This document shows positions 41,770-56,700 of a stretch of DNA of 64,000 bases, piece by piece. Both the position numbers and the translations under genes were made by a program. Numbering within the stretch: position 1 is the first letter of the stretch; each line of letters opens with the position of its first letter. Source of the stretch: Oscarella lobularis (lineage: Eukaryota; Porifera; Homoscleromorpha; Homosclerophorida; Oscarellidae); assembly GCF_947507565.1 (NCBI RefSeq), contig NC_089191.1:434001-498000 (forward strand), written 5' to 3'. The notes under the pieces were generated by a model. The model did not search any database, was not told where the DNA came from, and saw only the letters and a program-made list of their open reading frames with translations.

Positions 41770-44700
41770 CTACATCTCCTGCAAAGATTTCGCGAGAAAA
41801 AGCTTGCCAAAGCTCTGACTAGCAAACTGATTGACCTCGCGACAATACCCGTCTACCTGTCGACTCATGAGAAGACTTTCCAGCCGACTTGGACACTGAG
41901 GCGCCTTGGGCAACTTCCCAACGTCCTCTTCGGGAAGAGGATCTTCTCCACGTTGAGCCCTCGACGTATTCTCCTGTTGCTAAAACAGTATTAAAATAAA
42001 ATAGATCAATAATAATAATAATTAAATTGAGAGCCTAAACTTTGATTCTAAGGGACTGAATATTAAATTGAGGGCCTAAACTTTGATTCTAAGGGCCTAA
42101 ATATTAAATTGAGGGCCTAAACTTTGATTCGAAGAGCCCAAATATTAAATTGAGGGCCTAAACTTTGATTCTAAGGGACTGAATATTAAATTGAGGGCCT
42201 AAACTTTGATTCTAAGGGCCTAAATATTAAATTGAGGGCCTAAACTTTGATTCTAAGGGCCTAAATATTAAATTGAGGGCCTAAACTTTGATTCTAAGGG
42301 CCTAAATATTAAATTGAGGGCCTAAACTTTGATTCTAAGGGCCTAAATATTAAATTGAGGGCCTAAACTTTGATTCGAAGAGCCCAAATATTAAATTGAG
42401 GGCCTAAACTTTGACTCTAAGGGCCTAAATATTAAATTGAGAGCCTAAACTTTGATTCTAAGAGACTGAATATTAAATTGAGGGCCTAAACTTTGACTCT
42501 AAGAGCCTAAATATTAAATTGAGGGCCTAAACTTTGATTCTAAGGGACTGAATATTAAATTGAGGGCCTAAACTTAAATTCTAAGGGCCTAAATATTAAA
42601 TTGAGGGCCTAAACTTTGATTCGAAGAGCCCAAATATTAAATTGAGGGCCTAAACTTTGATTCTAAGGCCTAAATATTAAATTGAGGGCCTAAACTTTGA
42701 CTCTAAGAAACTAAATATTAAATTGAGGGCCTAAACTTTGACTCTAAGGGACTAAATATTAAATTGAGGGCCTAAACTTTGACTCTAAGGGACTAAATAT
42801 TAAATTGAGGGCCTAAACTTTGACTCTAAGGGACTAAATATTAAATTGAGGGCCTAAACTTTGACTCTAAGGGCCTAAATATTAAATTGAGGGCCTAAAC
42901 TTTAACTCTAAGGGCCTAAATATTAAATTGAGGGCCTAAACTTTGACTCTAAGGGCCTAAATATTAAATTGAGGGCCTAAACTTTGACTCTAAGGGACTG
43001 AATATTAAATTGAGGGCCTAAACTTTGACTCTAAGGGCCTAAATATTAAATTGAGGGCCTAAACTTTGACTCTAAGGGACTGAATATTAAATTGAGGGCC
43101 TAAACTTTGATTCTAAGGGCCTAAATATTAAATTGACGGCCTAAACTTTGATTCTAAGGGCCTAAATATTAAATTGAGGGCCTAAACTTTGATTCTAAGG
43201 GACTGAATATTAAATTGAGGGCCTAAACTTTGATTCTAAGAGCCTAAATATTAAATTGAGGGCCTAAACTTTGATTCTAAGGGCCTAAATATTAAATTGA
43301 GGGCCTAAACTTTGATTCGAAGAGCCCAAATATTAAATTGAGGGCCTAAACTTTGACTCTAAGGGCCTAAATATTAAATTGAGAGCCTAAACTTTGATTC
43401 TAAGAGACTGAATATTAAATTGAGGGCCTAAACTTTGATTCTAAGGGCCTAAATATTAAATTGAGGGCCTAAACTTTGATTCGAAGAGCCCAAATATTAA
43501 ATTGAGGGCCTAAACTTTGATTCGAAGAGCCCAAATATTAAATTGAGGGCCTAAACTTTGATTCTAAGGGACTGAATATTAAATTGAGAGCCTAAACTTT
43601 GATTCTAAGGGCCTAAATATTAAACTGAGGGCCTAAACTTTGATTCGAAGAGCCCAAATATTAAATTGAGGGCCTAAACTTTGATTCGAAGAGCCCAAAT
43701 ATTCAATTGAGGGCCTAAACTTTGATTCTAAGGGCCTAAATATTAAATTGAGGGCCTAAACTTTGATTCTAAGGGACTGAATATTAAATTGAGGGCCTAA
43801 ACTTTGATTCTAAGGACCTAAATATTAAATTGAGGGCCTAAACTTTGATTCTAAGGACCTAAATATTAAATTGAGGGCCTAAACTTTGACTCTAAGGGAC
43901 TGAATATTCAATTGAGGGCCTAAACTTTGATTCTAAGAGTCTAAATATTAAATTGAGGGCCTAAACTTTGACTCTAAGGGTCTAAATATTAAATTGAGGG
44001 CCTAAACTTTGACTCTAAGGGCCTAAATATTAAATTGAGGGCCTAAACTTTGATTCTAAGAGCCTAAATATTCAATTGAGGGCCTAAACTTTGATTCTAA
44101 GGGCCTAAATATTAAATTGAGGGCCTAAACTTTGACTCTAAGGGACTGAATATTAAATTGAGGGCCTAAACTTTGATTCTAAGGGCCTAAATATAAAATT
44201 GAGGGCCTAAACTTTGATTCTAAAGACCTAAATATTAAATTGAGGGCCTAAACTTTGACTCTAAGGGACTGAATATTCAATTGAGGGCCTAAACATTGAT
44301 TCTAAGGGTCTAAATATTAAATTGAGGGCCTAAACTTTGACTCTAAGGGACTGAATATTCAATTGAGGGCCTAAACATTGATTCTAAGAGTCTAAATATT
44401 CAATTCAGGGCCTAAACTTTATTCTAAGAGTCTAAATATTAAATTGAGGGCCTAAACTTTGACTCTAAGGGTCTAAATATTAAATTGAGGGCCTAAACTT
44501 TGACTCTAAGGACCTAAATATTAAATTAAGGGCCTAAACTTTGATTCTACGGGACTGAATATTAAATTGAGGGCCTAAACTTTGACTCTAAGGGCCTAAA
44601 TATTAAATTGAGGGCCTAAACTTTGATTCTAAGGGCCTAAATATTCAATTGAGGGCCTAAACTTTGATTCTAAGGGCCTAAATATTAAATTGAGGGCCTA

Positions 44701-47700
44701 AACTTTGACTCTAAGGGACTGAATATTAAATTGAGGGCCTAAACTTTGATTCTAAGGGCCTAAATATAAAATTGAGGGCCTAAACTTTGATTCTAAGAAC
44801 CTAAATATTAAATTGAGGGCCTAAACTTTGACTCTAAGGGACTCAATATTCAATTGAGGGCCTAAACATTGATTCTAAGGGTCTAAATATTAAATTGAGG
44901 GCCTAAACTTTGACTCTAAGGGTCTAAATATTAAATTGAGGGCCTAAACTTTGACTCTAAGGGCCTAAATATTAAATTGAGGGCCTAAACTTTGATTCTA
45001 CGGGACTGAATATTAAATTGAGAGCCTAAACTTTGACTCTAAGGGACTGAATATTAAATTGAGGGCCTAAACTTTGATTCTAAGGGCCTAAATATTAAAT
45101 TGAGGACCTAAACTTTGATTCGAAGAGCCCAAATATTAAATTGAGGGCCTAAACTTTGACTCTAAGGGCCTAAATATTAAATTGAGAGCCTAAACTTTGA
45201 TTCTAAGAGACTGAATATTAAATTGAGGGCCTAAACTTTGATTCCAAGGGCCTAAATATTAAATTGAGGGCCTAAACTTTGATTCGAAGAGCCCAAATAT
45301 TAAATTGAGGGCCTAAACTTTGACTCTAAGGGCCTAAATATTAAATTGAGAGCCTAAACTTTGATTCTAAAAGACTGAATATTAAATTGAGGGCCTAAAC
45401 TTTGATTCTAAGAGCCTAAATATTAAATTGAGGGCCTAAACTTTGATTCTAAGGACCTAAACATTAAATTGAGGGCCTAAACTTTGACTCTAAGGGACTG
45501 AATATTCAATTGAGGGCCTAAACTTTGATTCTAAGGGTCTAAATATTAAATTGAGGGCCTAAACTTTGACTCTAAGGGTCTAAATATTAAATTGAGGGCC
45601 TAAACTTTGACTCTAAGAGCCTAAATATTAAATTAAGGGCCTAAACTTTGATTCTACGGGACTGAATATTAAATTGAGGGCCTAAACTTTGACTCTAAGG
45701 GCCTAAATATTAAATTGAGGGCCTAAACTTTGATTCTAAGGGCCTAAATATTCAATTGAGGGCCTAAACTTTGATTCTAAGAGCCTAAATATTAAATTGA
45801 GGGCCTAAACTTTGACTCTAAGGGACTGAATATTAAATTGAGGGCCTAAACTTTGATTCTAAGGACCTAAATATAAAATTGAGGGCCTAAACTTTGATTC
45901 TAAGGACCTAAATATTAAATTGAGGGCCTAAACTTTGACTCTAAGGGACTGAATATTCAATTGAGGGCCTAAACTTTGATTCTAAGGGCCTAAATATTAA
46001 ATTGAGGGCCTAAACTTTGACTCTAAGAGCCTAAATATTAAATTGAGAGCCTAAACTTTGATTCTAAGAGACTGAATATTAAATTGAGGGCCTAAACTTT
46101 GATTCTAAGAGCCTAAATATTAAATTGAGGGCCTGAACTTTGATTCGAAGAGCCCAAATATTAAATTGAGGGCCTAAACTTTGATTCGAAGAGCCCAAAT
46201 ATTAAATTGAGGGCCTAAACTTTGATTCTAAGGGACTGAATATTAAATTGAGAGCCTAAACTTTGATTCTAAGGGCCTAAATATTAAACTGAGGGCCTAA
46301 ACTTTGATTCGAAGAGCCCAAATATTAAATTGAGGGCCTAAACTTTGATTCGAAGAGCCCAAATATTCAATTGAGGGCCTAAACTTTGATTCTAAGGACC
46401 TAAATATTAAATTGAGGGCCTAAACTTTGATTCTAAGAGACTGAATATTAAATTGAGGGCCTAAACTTTGATTCTAAGAGCCTAAATATTAAATTGAGGG
46501 CCTAAACTTTGATTCGAAGAGCCCAAATATTAAATTGAGGGCCTAAACTTTGATTCGAAGAGCCCAAATATTCAATTGAGGGCCTAAACTTTGATTCTAA
46601 GGGCCTAAATATTAAATTCAGGGCCTAAACTTTGATTCTAAGAGACTGAATATTAAATTGAGGGCCTAAACTTTGATTCTAAGAGCCTAAATATTAAATT
46701 GAGGGCCTAAACTTTGATTCGAAGAGCCCAAGTATTAAATTGAGGGCCTAAACTTTGACTCTAAGGGCCTAAATATTAAATTGAGGGCCTAAACTTTGAT
46801 TCTAAAGGACTGAATATTAAATTGAGGGCCTAAACTTTGATTCTAAGGGCCTAAATATTAAATTGAGGGCCTAAACTTTGATTCTAAGGACGTAAACATT
46901 AAATTGAGGGCCTAAACTTTGACTCTAAGGGACTGAATATTCAATTGAGGGCCTAAACTTTGATTCTAAGGGCCTAAATATTAAATTGAGGGCCTAAACT
47001 TTGACTCTAAGGGACTGAATATTAAATTGAGGGCCTAAACTTTGATTCTAAGAGCCTAAATATAAAACTGAGGGCCTAAACTTTGATTCTAAGGACCTAA
47101 ATATTAAATTGAGGGCCTAAACTTTGACTCTAAGGGACTCAAATTTAATTGAGAGCCTAAACTTTGATTCGAAGGGTCTAAATATTAAATTGAGGGCCTA
47201 AACTTTGATTCTAAGGGACTAAATATTAAATTGAGGGCCTAAACTTTGATTCTACGGACTGAATATTAAATTGAGGGCCTAAACTTTGACTCTAAGGGAC
47301 TGAATATTAAATAGAGGGCCTAAAATTTGACTCTAAGGGACTGAATATTAAATTGAGGGCCTAAACTTTGATTCTAAGGGCCTAAATATAAAATTGAGGG
47401 CCTAAACTTTGACTCTAAGGGACTGAATATTAAATTGAGGGCCTAAACTTTGATTCTAAGAGCCTAAATATTAAATTGAGGGCCTAAACTTTGATTCGAA
47501 GAGCCCAAATATTAAATTGAGGGCCTAAACTTTGATTCTAAGGGCCTAAATATTCAATTGAGGGCCTAAACTTTGATTCTAAGGTCCTAAATATTAAATT
47601 GAGGGCCTAAACTTTGACTCTAAGGGACTGAATATTAAATTGAGGGCCTAAACTTTGATTCTAAGCGCCTAAATATAAAATTGAGGGCCTAAACTTTGAT

Positions 47701-50700
47701 TCTAAGGACCTAAATATTAAATTGAGGGCCTAAACTTTGACTCTAAGGGACTGAATATTCAATTGAGGGCCTAAACATTGATTCTAAGGGTCTAAATATT
47801 AAATTGAGGGCCTAAACTTTGACTCTAAGGGACTGAATATTAAATTGAGGGCCTAAACTTTGACTCTAAGGGCCTAAATATTAAATTGAGGGCCTAAACT
47901 TTGACTCTAAGGGACTGAATATTAAATTGAGGGCCTAAACTTTGACTCTAAGGGCCTAAATATTAAATTGAGGGCCTAAACTTTGACTCTAAGGGCCTAA
48001 ATATTAAATTGAGGGCCTAAACTTTGATTCTAAGGGCCTAAATATTAAATTGAGGGCCTAAAATTTGATTCTAAAGGACTGAATATTAAATTGAGGGCCT
48101 AAACTTTGATTCTACGGGACTGAATATTAAATTGAGGGCCTAAACTTTGACTCTAAGGGCCTAAATATTAAATTGAGGGCCTAAACTTTGATTCTAAGGG
48201 CCTAAATATTCAATTGAGGGCCTAAACTTTGATTCTAAGGGCCTAAATATTAAATTGAGAGCCTAAACTTTGACTCTAAGAGACTGAATATTAAATTGAG
48301 GGCCTAAACTTTGATTCTAAGGGTCTAAATATTCAATTGAGGGCCTAAACTTTTATTCTAAGAGTCTAAATATTAAATTGAGGGCCTAAACTTTGACTCT
48401 AAGGGTCTAAATATTAAATTGAGGGCCTAAACTTTGACTCTAAGGGCCTAAATATTAAATTGAGGGCCTAAACTTTGCAAAATTCGAAGAGCCCAAATAT
48501 TAAATTGAGGGCCTAAACTTTGACTCTAAGGGCCTAAATATTAAATTGAGGGCCTAAACTTTGATTCTAAGGACCTAAATATTCAATTGACGGCCTAAAC
48601 TTTGATTCTAAGGGCCTAAATATTAAATTGAGGGCCTAAACTTTGACTCTAAGGGACTGAATATTAAATTGAGGGCCTAAACTTTGATTCTAAGGACCTA
48701 AATATAAAATTGAGGGCCTAAACTTTGACTCTAAGGGCCTAAATATTAAATTGAGAGCCTAAACTTTGATTCTAAGAGACTGAATATTAAATTGAGGGCC
48801 TAAACTTTGATTCTAAGAGCCTAAATATTAAATTGAGGGCCTAAACTTTTATTCGAAGAGCCCAAATATTAAATTGAGGGCCTAAACTTTGACTCTAATG
48901 GCCTAAATATTAAATTGAGGAGCTAAACTTTGATTCTAAACGACTGAATATTAAATTGAGGGCCTAAACTTTGATTCTAAGGGCCTAAATATTAAATTGA
49001 GGGCCTAAACTTTCATTCGAAGAGCCCAAATATTAAATTGAGGGCCTAAACTTTGACTCTAAGGGCCTAAATATTAAATTGAGGGCCTAAACTTTGATTC
49101 GAAGAGCCCAAGTATTAAATTGAGGGCCTAAACTTTGACTCTAAGGGCCTAAATATTAAATTGAGGGCCTAAACTTTGACTCTAAGGGACTGAATATTAA
49201 ATTGAGGGCCTAAACTTTGATTCGAAGAGCCCAAATATTAAATTGAGGGCCTAAACTTTGACTCTAAGGGCCTAAATATTAAATTGAGGGCCTAAACTTT
49301 GATTCGAAGAGCCCAAATATTAAATTGAGGGCCTAAACTTTGACTCTAAGGGACTGAATATTAAATTGAGGGCCTAAACTTTGATTCTAAGGGCCTAAAT
49401 ATTAAATTGAGGGCCTAAACTTTGATTCGAAGAGCCCAAATATTAAATTGAGGGCCTAAACTTTGACTCTAAAGGCCTAAATATTAAATTGAGGGCCAAA
49501 ACTTTGATTCTAAGGGCCTAAATATTCAATTGAGGGCCTAAACTTTGATTCTAAGGGCCTAAATATTAAATTGAGAGCCTAAACTTTGACTCTAAGGGAC
49601 TGAATATTAAATTGAGGGCCTAAACTTTGATTCTAAGGGCCTAAATATAAAATTGAGAACCTAAACTTTGATTCTAAGGACCTAAATATTAAATTGAGGG
49701 CCTAAACTTTGACTCTAAGGGACTGAATATTCAATTGAGGGCCTAAACTTTGATTCTAAGGGTCTAAATATTAAATTGAGGGCCTAAACTTTGATTCTAA
49801 GGGACTAAATATTAAATTGAGGGCCTAAACTTTGATTCTACGGGACTGAATATTAAATTGAGGGCCTAAACTTTGATTCGAAGAGCCCAAATATTAAATT
49901 GAGGGCCTAAACTTTGATTCTAAGGGACTAAATATTAAATTGAGGGCCTAAACTTTGATTCTAAGGGCCTAAATATTAAATTGAGGGCCTAAACTTTGAT
50001 TCTACGGGACTGAATATTAAATTGAGAACCTAAACTTTGATTCGAAGAGCCCAAATATTCAATTGAGGGCCTAAACTTTGATTCTAAGGGACTAAATATT
50101 AAATTGAGAGCCTAAACTTTGACTCTAAGGGACTGAATATTAAATTGAGGGCCTAAACTTTGTTTCTAAGGGCCTAAATATAAAATTGAGGGCCTAAACT
50201 TTGATTCTAAGGACCTAAATATTAAATTGAGGGCCTAAACTTTGACTCTAAGGGACTGAATATTCAATTGAGGGCCTAAACTTTGATTCTAAGGGTCTAA
50301 ATATTAAATTGAGGGCCTAAACTTTGATTCTAAGGGACTAAATATTAAATTGAGGGCCTAAACTTTGATTCTACGGGACTGAATATTAAATTGAGGGCCT
50401 AAACTTTGATTCGAAGAGCCCAAATATTAAATTGAGGGCCTAAACTTTGATTCTAAGGGACTAAATATTAAATTGAGGGCCTAAACTTTGATTCTAAGGG
50501 CCTAAATATTAAATTGAGGGCCTAAACTTTGATTCTACGGGACTGAATATTAAATTGAGAACCTAAACTTTGATTCGAAGAGCCCAAATATTAAATTGAG
50601 GGCCTAAACTTTGATTCTAAGGGACTAAATATTAAATTGAGGGCCTAAACTTTGATTCTAAGGGCCTAAATATTAAATTGAGGGCCTAAACTTTGATTCT

Positions 50701-53700
50701 ACGGGACTGAATATTAAATTGAGGGCCTAAACTTTGATTCGAAGAGCCCAAATATTAAATTGAGGGCCTAAACTTTGACTCTAAGGGACTGAATATTCAA
50801 TTGAGGGCCTAAACTTTGATTCTAAGGGTCTCAATATTAAATTGAGGGCCTAAACTTTGATTCTAAGGGCCTAAATATTAAATTGAGGGCCTAAACTTTG
50901 ATTCTACGGGACTGAATATTAAATTGAGGGCCTAAACTTTGATTCGAAGAGCCCAAATATTAAATTGAGGGCCTAAACTTTGACTCTAAGGGACTGAATA
51001 TTAAATTGAGGGCCTAAACTTTGATTCTAAGGGTCTAAATATTAAATTGAGGGCCTAAACTTTGACTCTAAGGGCCTAAATATTAAATTGAGGGCCTAAA
51101 CTTTAACTCTAAGGGCCTAAATATTAAATTGAGGGCCTAAACTTTGACTCTAAGGGCCTAAATATTAAATTGAGGACCTAAACTTTGACTCTAAGGGACT
51201 GAATATTAAATTGAGGGCCTAAACTTTGACTCTAAGGGCCTAAATATTAAATTGAGGGCCTAAACTTTGACTCTAAGGGACTGAATATTAAATTGAGGGC
51301 CTAAACTTTGATTCTAAGAGACTGAATATTAAATTGAGGGCCTAAACTTTGACTCTAAGAGCCTAAATATTAAATTGAGGGCCTAAACTTTGATTCTAAG
51401 GGACTGAATATTAAATTGAGGGCCTAAACTTAAATTCTAAGGGCCTAAATATTAAATTGAGGGCCTAAACTTTGATTCGAAGAGCCCAAATATTAAATTG
51501 AGGGCCTAAACTTTGATTCTAAGGCCTAAATATTAAATTGAGGGCCTAAACTTTGACTCTAAGAAACTAAATATTAAATTGAGGGCCTAAACTTTGACTC
51601 TAAGGGACTAAATATTAAATTGAGGGCCTAAACTTTGACTCTAAGGGACTAAATATTAAATTGAGGGCCTAAACTTTGACTCTAAGGGACTAAATATTAA
51701 ATTGAGGGCCTAAACTTTGACTCTAAGGGCCTAAATATTAAATTGAGGGCCTAAACTTTAACTCTAAGGGCCTAAATATTAAATTGAGGGCCTAAACTTT
51801 GACTCTAAGGGCCTAAATATTAAATTGAGGGCCTAAACTTTGACTCTAAGGGACTGAATATTAAATTGAGGGCCTAAACTTTGACTCTAAGGGCCTAAAT
51901 ATTAAATTGAGGGCCTAAACTTTGACTCTAAGGGACTGAATATTAAATTGAGGGCCTAAACTTTGATTCTAAGGGCCTAAATATTAAATTGACGGCCTAA
52001 ACTTTGATTCTAAGGGCCTAAATATTAAATTGAGGGCCTAAACTTTGATTCTAAGGGACTGAATATTAAATTGAGGGCCTAAACTTTGATTCTAAGAGCC
52101 TAAATATTAAATTGAGGGCCTAAACTTTGATTCTAAGGGCCTAAATATTAAATTGAGGGCCTAAACTTTGATTCGAAGAGCCCAAATATTAAATTGAGGG
52201 CCTAAACTTTGACTCTAAGGGCCTAAATATTAAATTGAGAGCCTAAACTTTGATTCTAAGAGACTGAATATTAAATTGAGGGCCTAAACTTTGATTCTAA
52301 GGGCCTAAATATTAAATTGAGGGCCTAAACTTTGATTCGAAGAGCCCAAATATTAAATTGAGGGCCTAAACTTTGATTCGAAGAGCCCAAATATTAAATT
52401 GAGGGCCTAAACTTTGATTCTAAGGGACTGAATATTAAATTGAGAGCCTAAACTTTGATTCTAAGGGCCTAAATATTAAACTGAGGGCCTAAACTTTGAT
52501 TCGAAGAGCCCAAATATTAAATTGAGGGCCTAAACTTTGATTCGAAGAGCCCAAATATTCAATTGAGGGCCTAAACTTTGATTCTAAGGGCCTAAATATT
52601 AAATTGAGGGCCTAAACTTTGATTCTAAGGGACTGAATATTAAATTGAGGGCCTAAACTTTGATTCTAAGGACCTAAATATTAAATTGAGGGCCTAAACT
52701 TTGATTCTAAGGACCTAAATATTAAATTGAGGGCCTAAACTTTGACTCTAAGGGACTGAATATTCAATTGAGGGCCTAAACTTTGATTCTAAGAGTCTAA
52801 ATATTAAATTGAGGGCCTAAACTTTGACTCTAAGGGTCTAAATATTAAATTGAGGGCCTAAACTTTGACTCTAAGGGCCTAAATATTCAATTGAGGGCCT
52901 AAACTTTGATTCTAAGAGCCTAAATATTCAATTGAGGGCCTAAACTTTGATTCTAAGGGCCTAAATATTAAATTGAGGGCCTAAACTTTGACTCTAAGGG
53001 ACTGAATATTAAATTGAGGGCCTAAACTTTGATTCTAAGGGCCTAAATATAAAATTGAGGGCCTAAACTTTGATTCTAAAGACCTAAATATTAAATTGAG
53101 GGCCTAAACTTTGACTCTAAGGGACTGAATATTCAATTGAGGGCCTAAACATTGATTCTAAGGGTCTAAATATTAAATTGAGGGCCTAAACTTTGACTCT
53201 AAGGGACTGAATATTCAATTGAGGGCCTAAACATTGATTCTAAGAGTCTAAATATTCAATTCAGGGCCTAAACTTTATTCTAAGAGTCTAAATATTAAAT
53301 TGAGGGCCTAAACTTTGACTCTAAGGGTCTAAATATTAAATTGAGGGCCTAAACTTTGACTCTAAGGACCTAAATATTAAATTAAGGGCCTAAACTTTGA
53401 TTCTACGGGACTGAATATTAAATTGAGGGCCTAAACTTTGACTCTAAGGGCCTAAATATTAAATTGAGGGCCTAAACTTTGATTCTAAGGGCCTAAATAT
53501 TCAATTGAGGGCCTAAACTTTGATTCTAAGGGCCTAAATATTAAATTGAGGGCCTAAACTTTGACTCTAAGGGACTGAATATTAAATTGAGGGCCTAAAC
53601 TTTGATTCTAAGGGCCTAAATATAAAATTGAGGGCCTAAACTTTGATTCTAAGAACCTAAATATTAAATTGAGGGCCTAAACTTTGACTCTAAGGGACTC

Positions 53701-56700
53701 AATATTCAATTGAGGGCCTAAACATTGATTCTAAGGGTCTAAATATTAAATTGAGGGCCTAAACTTTGACTCTAAGGGTCTAAATATTAAATTGAGGGCC
53801 TAAACTTTGACTCTAAGGGCCTAAATATTAAATTGAGGGCCTAAACTTTGATTCTACGGGACTGAATATTAAATTGAGAGCCTAAACTTTGACTCTAAGG
53901 GACTGAATATTAAATTGAGGGCCTAAACTTTGATTCTAAGGGCCTAAATATTAAATTGAGGACCTAAACTTTGATTCGAAGAGCCCAAATATTAAATTGA
54001 GGGCCTAAACTTTGACTCTAAGGGCCTAAATATTAAATTGAGAGCCTAAACTTTGATTCTAAGAGACTGAATATTAAATTGAGGGCCTAAACTTTGATTC
54101 CAAGGGCCTAAATAATAAATTGAGGGCCTAAACTTTGATTCGAAGAGCCCAAATATTAAATTGAGGGCCTAAACTTTGACTCTAAGGGCCTAAATATTAA
54201 ATTGAGAGCCTAAACTTTGATTCTAAAAGACTGAATATTAAATTGAGGGCCTAAACTTTGATTCTAAGAGCCTAAATATTAAATTGAGGGCCTAAACTTT
54301 GATTCTAAGGACCTAAACATTAAATTGAGGGCCTAAACTTTGACTCTAAGGGACTGAATATTCAATTGAGGGCCTAAACTTTGATTCTAAGGGTCTAAAT
54401 ATTAAATTGAGGGCCTAAACTTTGACTCTAAGGGTCTAAATATTAAATTGAGGGCCTAAACTTTGACTCTAAGAGCCTAAATATTAAATTAAGGGCCTAA
54501 ACTTTGATTCTACGGGACTGAATATTAAATTGAGGGCCTAAACTTTGACTCTAAGGGCCTAAATATTAAATTGAGGGCCTAAACTTTGATTCTAAGGGCC
54601 TAAATATTCAATTGAGGGCCTAAACTTTGATTCTAAGAGCCTAAATATTAAATTGAGGGCCTAAACTTTGATTCTACGGGACTGAATATTAAATTGAGGG
54701 CCTAAACTTTGACTCTAAGGGCCTAAATATTAAATTGAGGGCCTAAACTTTGATTCTAAGGGCCTAAATATTCAATTGAGGGCCTAAACTTTGATTCTAA
54801 GGGCCTAAATATTAAATTGAGGGCCTAAACTTTGACTCTAAGGGACTGAATATTAAATTGAGGGCCTAAACTTTGATTCTAAGGGCCTAAATATAAAATT
54901 GAGGGCCTAAACTTTGATTCTAAGAACCTAAATATTAAATTGAGGGCCTAAACTTTGACTCTAAGGGACTCAATATTCAATTGAGGGCCTAAACATTGAT
55001 TCTAAGGGTCTAAATATTAAATTGAGGGCCTAAACTTTGACTCTAAGGGTCTAAATATTAAATTGAGGGCCTAAACTTTGACTCTAAGGGCCTAAATATT
55101 AAATTGAGGGCCTAAACTTTGATTCTACGGGACTGAATATTAAATTGAGAGCCTAAACTTTGACTCTAAGGGACTGAATATTAAATTGAGGGCCTAAACT
55201 TTGATTCTAAGGGCCTAAATATTAAATTGAGGACCTAAACTTTGATTCGAAGAGCCCAAATATTAAATTGAGGGCCTAAACTTTGACTCTAAGGGCCTAA
55301 ATATTAAATTGAGAGCCTAAACTTTGATTCTAAGAGACTGAATATTAAATTGAGGGCCTAAACTTTGATTCCAAGGGCCTAAATATTAAATTGAGGGCCT
55401 AAACTTTGATTCGAAGAGCCCAAATATTAAATTGAGGGCCTAAACTTTGACTCTAAGGGCCTAAATATTAAATTGAGAGCCTAAACTTTGATTCTAAAAG
55501 ACTGAATATTAAATTGAGGGCCTAAACTTTGATTCTAAGAGCCTAAATATTAAATTGAGGGCCTAAACTTTGATTCTAAGGACCTAAACATTAAATTGAG
55601 GGCCTAAACTTTGACTCTAAGGGACTGAATATTCAATTGAGGGCCTAAACTTTGATTCTAAGGGTCTAAATATTAAATTGAGGGCCTAAACTTTGACTCT
55701 AAGGGTCTAAATATTAAATTGAGGGCCTAAACTTTGACTCTAAGAGCCTAAATATTAAATTAAGGGCCTAAACTTTGATTCTACGGGACTGAATATTAAA
55801 TTGAGGGCCTAAACTTTGACTCTAAGGGCCTAAATATTAAATTGAGGGCCTAAACTTTGATTCTAAGGGCCTAAATATTCAATTGAGGGCCTAAACTTTG
55901 ATTCTAAGAGCCTAAATATTAAATTGAGGGCCTAAACTTTGACTCTAAGGGACTGAATATTAAATTGAGGGCCTAAACTTTGATTCTAAGGACCTAAATA
56001 TAAAATTGAGGGCCTAAACTTTGATTCTAAGGACCTAAATATTAAATTGAGGGCCTAAACTTTGACTCTAAGGGACTGAATATTCAATTGAGGGCCTAAA
56101 CTTTGATTCTAAGGGCCTAAATATTAAATTGAGGGCCTAAACTTTGACTCTAAGAGCCTAAATATTAAATTGAGAGCCTAAACTTTGATTCTAAGAGACT
56201 GAATATTAAATTGAGGGCCTAAACTTTGATTCTAAGAGCCTAAATATTAAATTGAGGGCCTAAACTTTGATTCGAAGAGCCCAAATATTAAATTGAGGGC
56301 CTAAACTTTGATTCGAAGAGCCCAAATATTAAATTGAGGGCCTAAACTTTGATTCTAAGGGACTGAATATTAAATTGAGAGCCTAAACTTTGATTCTAAG
56401 GGCCTAAATATTAAACTGAGGGCCTAAACTTTGATTCGAAGAGCCCAAATATTAAATTGAGGGCCTAAACTTTGATTCGAAGAGCCCAAATATTCAATTG
56501 AGGGCCTAAACTTTGATTCTAAGGACCTAAATATTAAATTGAGGGCCTAAACTTTGATTCTAAGAGACTGAATATTAAATTGAGGGCCTAAACTTTGATT
56601 CTAAGAGCCTAAATATTAAATTGAGGGCCTAAACTTTGATTCGAAGAGCCCAAGTATTAAATTGAGGGCCTAAACTTTGACTCTAAGGGCCTAAATATTA